Shown here: piece by piece, positions 59,913 through 64,000 of the stretch
Layout of the letters: every line of letters starts with the position of its first letter
Position numbering within the stretch: the stretch's first letter is position 1
Source: Deltaproteobacteria bacterium
GTDB lineage: Bacteria; Desulfobacterota; Binatia; UBA9968
Assembly: GCA_016874755.1 (NCBI GenBank)
Contig: VGTH01000002.1
Location: 124,501 to 188,500, forward strand
Length of the DNA: 64,000 nucleotides
Direction: 5' to 3'
The notes under the pieces: model-generated
Told to the model about the DNA's origin: nothing
The model's input: only the letters and a program-made list of their open reading frames with translations
Database searches by the model: none
Translations under genes and position numbers: made by a program

Positions 59913-60653
59913 AAGCCCAACACCCTCCGCTTTCTCTCCGTCCTCACTCTCACCGCAGCCTGGGAGATCGCCGGCCGCGCAGGCAACGCGCGCCTGCTGC
60001 CGCCGTTTTCCAAAGTCATGAGCGCCTGGTTCGATCTGCTGGTTTCGGGGCAGCTGTTTCAAGCGCTAGCGATCAGCTTACAAGCGCTGGTTATTGGTTT
60101 TCTGATCTCGCTCGCCATTGGCGTGCCGTTGGGCTTGTTGATGGGCCGCTACCGCCGCCTCGCTTCGTTTCTCGACGTCTACATGACCGCGCTGCTTACC
60201 GTGCCGATGATCTCCTTCATTCCTTTTTTGGTCATCGCTTTGGGCCTGGGACTGCACTCGCGAGTCTGGATCGTTTTTCTCTTTGCCTTCGTGATCATCG
60301 CCATCAACACCGCCGCCGGCGTGCGCAACGTCGATCCGACGCTGACGGAGATGGCGAAATCCTTTGGCGCCAAGGAAAGCGAGCTGTTTGCCAAGGTAAT
60401 CCTGCCGGCGGCTTTGCCGATGATCATGGCCGGCGTGCGCCTCGGCATGGGGCGCGCCGTGTTAGGAATGGTCACCAGCGAAATGATTCTCGCGGTCGTC
60501 GGCTTTGGTGCCATGCTGATGACCTTCGGCGCGTCCTTTAACTCCCCCGCACTGTTCGCCACGATTCTCACGATCGTGCTGCTGGCCGTGGCACTGCTGG
60601 CACTGATTCAATTTCTCGACCGCAAGCTCACGCCCTGGCGCGCGGCAACATGA
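59910..60653 (+). CDS. ABC importer permease, second NitT/TauT-type
   Basis: A 247-residue permease with six helices and the EAA docking loop EMAKSFGAKESELFAKVILP followed by AALPMIMAGVRLGMGRAVLG. It is closely parallel to the 57972 protein over its whole length, so the two are likely duplicates. Its start codon sits within a small hairpin without a ribosome binding site, so the start is less certain than the frame. The stop TGA is followed by a CCCTTCGTCC-type repeat. Confidence 0.9.
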   Translation: MKPNTLRFLSVLTLTAAWEIAGRAGNARLLPPFSKVMSAWFDLLVSGQLFQALAISLQALVIGFLISLAIGVPLGLLMGRYRRLASFLDVYMTALLTVPMISFIPFLVIALGLGLHSRVWIVFLFAFVIIAINTAAGVRNVDPTLTEMAKSFGAKESELFAKVILPAALPMIMAGVRLGMGRAVLGMVTSEMILAVVGFGAMLMTFGASFNSPALFATILTIVLLAVALLALIQFLDRKLTPWRAAT

Positions 60654-60673
60654 GTCGCCGCACACTATCCCTA

Positions 60674-60716
60674 ATCCCTTCGTCCTGAGCTCGTCGAATG
60701 GCTCCGAAGAGTTTTT
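60674..60716. repeat. CTTCGTCCTGAGC-type intergenic repeat
   Basis: CCCTTCGTCCTGAGCTCGTC then GAATGGCTCCGAAGAG. Its ends CTTCG / CGAAG and the inner GAGCTC are self-complementary. It lies between the convergent permease and DUF1989 genes. Confidence 0.55.
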
Positions 60717-60726
60717 TAGCGGCGTG

Positions 60727-61362
60727 CTACGGCTTATAAATCGTAATATTCAGATCCCGTCCCCGCCCGCCTTCCGGACAAGCGCTGATCGCCACTAAAC
60801 AATCCATCTCCGAGCGAAAGTCGACCATGTCGCCTTCCGGCCGCGGCCGGGTCATCGAGTAGCGCATGCTGCCGGTCTTAGCGTTGATCTCCATGGTCTG
60901 GAAAACATTCAGCGGGCTCGGCACGTCTTCTTTAGGCACACCATGGGGTTTCAACGCTTTGGCCAGATTCTCCCAGCAGCCATGTTTCGGGGCGACGACC
61001 TTTTTTCTGCCGAGCTTCTTCCACACGCCGCCATAGATTTTAAAAATCTCATCTCCCCATTTCTTGTAGAAGGACGTGCTGCACATGCCTTTTTCCATAT
61101 CATGCGTGCCTCGATAGGTATCTTTGATAATCGTCTGCATGACGTTGTTGAACTTGGAGATCAACATGTCGCCGGTGGTCACGTAAATTTTTCCCTGATC
61201 GACTTTGGTGCGCGCCTGATCGAAACGCTCCTTGACGTTGCGCAGATTGAAAACCGTGTAATCCGCCGTCGAGTGGCCTTGCACGCGAATCACCTGGCCC
61301 TTCTTAACGGCGAACGTTGCACCGGTGTTGCTCTTGATTACTGACTCGCTGAGAATTTTCAC
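60727..61362 (-). CDS. Urea carboxylase-associated family (DUF1989) protein
   Basis: A 211-residue protein. The start is the GTG at 61362, five bases after AGGAGG; the frame goes on to 61515 but that part is repeat sequence and the family is about 200 residues long. Landmarks: KKGQVIRVQGHSTADYTVFN, YVTTGDMLISKFNNVMQTII, CWENLAKALKPHGVPKEDVP, SPLNVFQTMEINAKTGSM and CPEGGRGRDLNITIY at the C-terminus. The family is found near urea/allophanate and amide metabolism genes; its biochemical role is not settled. Beside an importer and an amidohydrolase it fits nitrogenous-compound breakdown. Confidence 0.86.
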   Translation of the reverse strand: MKILSESVIKSNTGATFAVKKGQVIRVQGHSTADYTVFNLRNVKERFDQARTKVDQGKIYVTTGDMLISKFNNVMQTIIKDTYRGTHDMEKGMCSTSFYKKWGDEIFKIYGGVWKKLGRKKVVAPKHGCWENLAKALKPHGVPKEDVPSPLNVFQTMEINAKTGSMRYSMTRPRPEGDMVDFRSEMDCLVAISACPEGGRGRDLNITIYKP

Positions 61363-61482
61363 ATCGTCCTCCTCGTGGGTGGGAAATCTTCCGTAAGTTA
61401 CTTGATCGATGCTCTCCAAAGCAAGAACGAATCGCTCATAGGCAATCGGCATGAGGCAACAGGGAATAGTTCGGATGCGGGC

Positions 61483-61506
61483 GGGCGCAATGAATTGCGC
61501 CCCTAC
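61483..61506. repeat. GGGCGCAA-TGAA-TTGCGCCC hairpin
   Basis: A perfect 8-bp stem with a 4-base loop, ending CCCTAC. First of three hairpins within 220 bases upstream of the amidohydrolase gene; together with the next two it fills the 421-base gap 61363-61783. Confidence 0.78.
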
Positions 61507-61592
61507 ATCGGACAACCGCAGCGATCAAGCATTAACGGTCTTAAGGAGCTCTGACTCATCGCGTCCACCGGACCGGTACACGAAAGGAATTT

Positions 61593-61644
61593 GTAGGGTG
61601 CGCAGCGCGCACCGTGTCTGGATGGTGCGCACGGCGCACCCTAC
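61593..61644. repeat. Long GTAGGGTGCGC hairpin
   Basis: GTAGGGTGCGC (61593-61603) and GCGCACCCTAC (61634-61644) are exact inverted copies; inside them GCGCACC (61609-61615) pairs with GGTGCGC (61624-61630). Almost the whole 52 bases fold as one hairpin with a loop near GTGTCTGGAT. Confidence 0.85.
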
Positions 61645-61683
61645 GAGATTCATCTGCTTCTGGCTCCCTAACGATCGCATGCA

Positions 61684-61703
61684 GGGGCGCGATTTATCGC
61701 GCC
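61684..61703. repeat. GGGCGCGAT-TT-ATCGCGCCC hairpin
   Basis: A perfect 9-bp inverted repeat with a 2-base spacer. Same style as 61483-61506 but with different arm sequence. Confidence 0.78.
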
Positions 61704-61783
61704 CGCTCTCTCGTGCGCCAATCGTGAATTGAATAACTAAACTCTGCCACGTATAAGCGAGTAGTCGATCCGAAGGAGGAGCC

Positions 61784-62935
61784 ATGCTGAACGGTTACAA
61801 GATCTGCGACGCCGACGCCCATGCGATCATGAGCCCGGCCATGTGGCAGGATTTGCCCGAGGAATTCGTCCACCGCCGCCCGCGCGCCGTGCGCATCATT
61901 GACGATAAAGACTTGGGCCGCTGGAACACCGGCTGGCTCATTGAAGGGCGCATGGAGCCGCATGTCTTCGGCCCCGGCTCCCACGCGGCAAACACGCCGG
62001 GCATCGTCATGGAAGAACTGGACACAAGATCCAATGTCGACAAGAACCACGGCGCCATTCCGATTGGCTGCCTTGATCTGTCCAAACCCGAAGAACGCAT
62101 CGCCATGCTCGACAAGAGCGGCATCGACATGCAGTTTCTGATGCCGAGCACGCTCTACGCCAACATCACCGAGGAGCCGGCCTATGAAGCGGCGTTGTAT
62201 CGCACCTACAACCGCTATATGGGCAAGCAATGCGGCCAGCATTCCAATCGCATTCGATGGGCCGGCCTGATTCCGATGCGCAACGGGCGCCAAGCCTGCG
62301 AGGCCATCGAGGAAATGAAAAAACTCGGTGCCGCGGCTGCGGTGGTTTACGGCACCGTCGGCAACCGCATGCTCTGTCATTCCAGCTTCACATCCGTGTG
62401 GGACGAGTTCGCCAAGAGCGGCCTGCCGCTGTGCGTGCACATGGGATCGAGCTACATGCCGCTAACCGAGTTATGCGAAAATATTTTGGACTCGAACATG
62501 ATCAGTAAAGCGCTGCCGGCCAACTTGGCGTTCGTCGCCATCGTCGGCCACGGCATGCTCGACCGTTATCCGCATTTGAAAGTGGGATTTTTGGAATTCG
62601 GCGCGGAATGGATCTTCTACATGTCGGGCCGGCTGAAACACTACGCTGTCTTGAACAAGCGGCGCATGCCCAGCAGCAGGGGTCTGCTCCAGCGCGACGT
62701 TGAAGATTATTTCAAATCCGGCAGAATTTTCGTCGCCGCCGAAGCCGACGACGAAATGATGACCCAGGAGATGGCGCTGCTCGGTGAAGATCAAATTCTC
62801 TTCTCATCCGACTTCCCCCACGACGAAGGCCGCGGCGATGCGATGAAAGAGATACTGGAGCGCCACGACCTCAGCGAAGTCCAGAAGCGCAAGATTCTGT
62901 GCGACAACACGCTGCGCTTTTTCGGCCAAGGCTAG
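61784..62935 (+). CDS. Amidohydrolase-family metal-dependent hydrolase (ACMSD-like)
   Basis: A 383-residue TIM-barrel enzyme. AAGGAGGAGCC precedes the ATG. Segments: YKICDADAHAIMSPAMWQDL at the N-terminus (D-x-H metal site), CVHMGSSYMPL, VGHGMLDRYPHLKVGFLEFG and the late ILFSSDFPHDEGRGDAM whose Asp is the usual catalytic acid. The layout fits the aminocarboxymuconate-semialdehyde decarboxylase/amidohydrolase-2 group, which decarboxylates or hydrolyses ring-cleavage products. Its place among UbiD, importer and DUF1989 genes supports a catabolic role; the actual reaction is open. Confidence 0.88.
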   Translation: MLNGYKICDADAHAIMSPAMWQDLPEEFVHRRPRAVRIIDDKDLGRWNTGWLIEGRMEPHVFGPGSHAANTPGIVMEELDTRSNVDKNHGAIPIGCLDLSKPEERIAMLDKSGIDMQFLMPSTLYANITEEPAYEAALYRTYNRYMGKQCGQHSNRIRWAGLIPMRNGRQACEAIEEMKKLGAAAAVVYGTVGNRMLCHSSFTSVWDEFAKSGLPLCVHMGSSYMPLTELCENILDSNMISKALPANLAFVAIVGHGMLDRYPHLKVGFLEFGAEWIFYMSGRLKHYAVLNKRRMPSSRGLLQRDVEDYFKSGRIFVAAEADDEMMTQEMALLGEDQILFSSDFPHDEGRGDAMKEILERHDLSEVQKRKILCDNTLRFFGQG

Positions 62936-63033
62936 AATAATCTGACAAAAGATTGCGGGCGAAACCAGGGTTCGCAAAGTACCAGTGCCGAAAAGCCAGT
63001 AGATGCAAGGACTATTCAAAGTCAGCGCAGCGA

Positions 63034-63150
63034 TTTCCGACCTCCTCGCCCTTTGGGAGAGGATCGAGGTGAGGGCACATTGTGGCATGACCCTGTCGCG
63101 CATCGAATCGCCCTCACCCTAACCCTCTCCCAGAGGGCGAGGGAACCGGA
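63034..63150. repeat. CCCTCACCCTAACCC-type intergenic palindrome
   Basis: Left: CCTCGCCCTTTGGGAGAGG then ATCGAGGTGAGGGC; right, inverted: GCCCTCACCCTAACCCTCTC then CCAGAGGGCGAGG. It is the fuller version of the element at 3111-3185 and fills much of the 342-base gap 62936-63277. Besides it I see nothing gene-like there; GTGCAC-AAAAA-GTGCAT near 63160 is a minor symmetry. Confidence 0.82.
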
Positions 63151-63277
63151 TCGTCTCAGTGCACAAAAAGTGCATCAACGCTAACCGGGCGGCAACTAAT
63201 GAACTCGATTTTCGCGGATTTCGTATTCCGTGTCGAATCAATGTTGGGTTTTAAGAAGCACACAAGGAGCACCCCCC

Positions 63278-64000
63278 TTGATCACAAAGATCTTCATAAC
63301 TTTACTTGTTAGTTTAGCGTTCTTATCTTTCTCATTTCTAAGCGACGCCAAAACCATCCGCGTCGCCATCCCCGGCTACAACATCACCCAGATCGCTTTC
63401 TTCACCGCCAAAGATCGTGGCTATTACAAAGACGAAGGTCTCGACGTCGAGCTGATTCAGATGACCGGCACGCTGGCCAACCTCGCGCTCATGACCGGCG
63501 AAGTGCCTTTCACCACCGTCCCCGCCGCAGCCATGAGCGCTAACCTGCGCGGCGCCAATCTGCGCGTGCTGTTTTCGACCTGGGAGCGGCCGCTGTTTTG
63601 GCTCATGACTAAAACGCCGATCCGCGATGTTAAAGAACTAAAGGGCAAAAGGATGGGCGTGCCGGGGTTGAACTCCGTCGGTTATTTCTTGCTGCGCGAG
63701 TATCTCGAAAAGCACGGCATGGAGCCGGGCAAGGACTACACGTTGATCCAAGCCGGCGACAGCGCGCCGCGATTGTTAGCGCTGCAGAACGGCGTGGTCG
63801 ATGCGACGATCTTGCCGCTGCCGTGGAACATCCAAGCCCAAGGCGCCGGCCTCTATGAAGCGGCGTCCATGGCCAAAAGCGACATCGTCGTGCCCAACGG
63901 CAGCATCGTCATCAAAGAAGAGCTGCTGAAGAGCGATCCAATACTCGTCGAGCAGTACGTGCGCGCCACCATGAAAGGCCTACGCTACGCCGCCGAGCGC
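63278..64000 (+). CDS. NitT/TauT-family periplasmic binding protein, 3' end cut by window edge
   Basis: The frame runs from a TTG at 63278, eight bases after AAGGAG, to the right edge (241 codons, no stop), so the end is outside. The signal peptide is LITKIFITLLVSLAFLSFSF with cleavage near SDAKT. The core follows: IRVAIPGYNITQIAFFTAKD, GYYKDEGLDVELIQMTGTLA, LKGKRMGVPGLNSVGYFLLR and VVDATILPLPWNIQAQGAGL. It is an SsuA/THI5-like receptor, the third of that class in the window and again without adjacent permease genes inside it. Confidence 0.88.
   Translation, partial: MITKIFITLLVSLAFLSFSFLSDAKTIRVAIPGYNITQIAFFTAKDRGYYKDEGLDVELIQMTGTLANLALMTGEVPFTTVPAAAMSANLRGANLRVLFSTWERPLFWLMTKTPIRDVKELKGKRMGVPGLNSVGYFLLREYLEKHGMEPGKDYTLIQAGDSAPRLLALQNGVVDATILPLPWNIQAQGAGLYEAASMAKSDIVVPNGSIVIKEELLKSDPILVEQYVRATMKGLRYAAER

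Noticed and set aside
61363-61515. 51-residue N-terminal extension of the DUF1989 protein
   Set aside because: It runs into a repeat hairpin, and AGGAGG precedes the GTG at 61362.
1-64000. CRISPR arrays, tRNA and rRNA genes
   Set aside because: No regularly spaced identical repeats and no cloverleaf or rRNA-like stretch was found in the gaps; the dispersed repeats are palindromic and irregular.

Overview
The window looks like chromosomal DNA from an uncultured Gram-negative bacterium. Outer-membrane parts (a BamD-type lipoprotein, a TolC-type channel, an RND pump, several lipoproteins) show the envelope type. The sequence is GC-rich. The mix of solute-binding proteins, flavin-dependent luciferase-like oxidoreductases, UbiD decarboxylases and molybdenum hydroxylases is what I associate with soil and groundwater lineages once called Deltaproteobacteria (Binatota-like or Tectomicrobia-like). 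That placement is inference, since no rRNA or tRNA gene is present.

Layout. 1-12 kb: small-molecule catabolism (isochorismatase-type hydrolase cut by the left edge, M24 peptidase, ornithine cyclodeaminase family, Rieske oxygenase, two orphan solute-binding proteins, a double cupin, an RpiR regulator, two LLM flavin oxidoreductases, an alpha/beta hydrolase). 12-16 kb: a three-subunit molybdenum hydroxylase. 15.9-21.2 kb: housekeeping and cell-wall recycling (split NAD synthetase and amidase, metallophosphoesterase, AmgK/MurU pair) and, at 17805-18032, a glutaredoxin-like gene with two in-frame TGA codons that reads as a double-selenocysteine protein. 21.2-34 kb: glycosyltransferases, several fused to TPR repeats, with a UbiD decarboxylase, followed by a UbiA prenyltransferase and a TauE/SafE permease (34-36 kb). 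36-41 kb: TPR lipoproteins, a decayed outer-membrane protein and a BamD with a very long tail. 40.7-48.5 kb: an RND efflux operon with two adaptors and a LysM-TolC fusion. 49-64 kb: a second molybdenum hydroxylase, two further UbiD enzymes, an LLM oxidoreductase, a NitT/TauT-type ABC importer, a DUF1989 protein, an amidohydrolase and a solute-binding protein cut by the right edge.

The two catabolic ends look built to import and oxidise or decarboxylate aromatic or heteroaromatic compounds; no substrate can be named from sequence alone.

The gaps are full of short imperfect palindromes, each made of repeated short words and each family with its own vocabulary. Some have entered coding sequence or supply stop codons. 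One 263-bp element has long inverted ends like a MITE. No CRISPR array, phage, integrase or transposase gene was seen.
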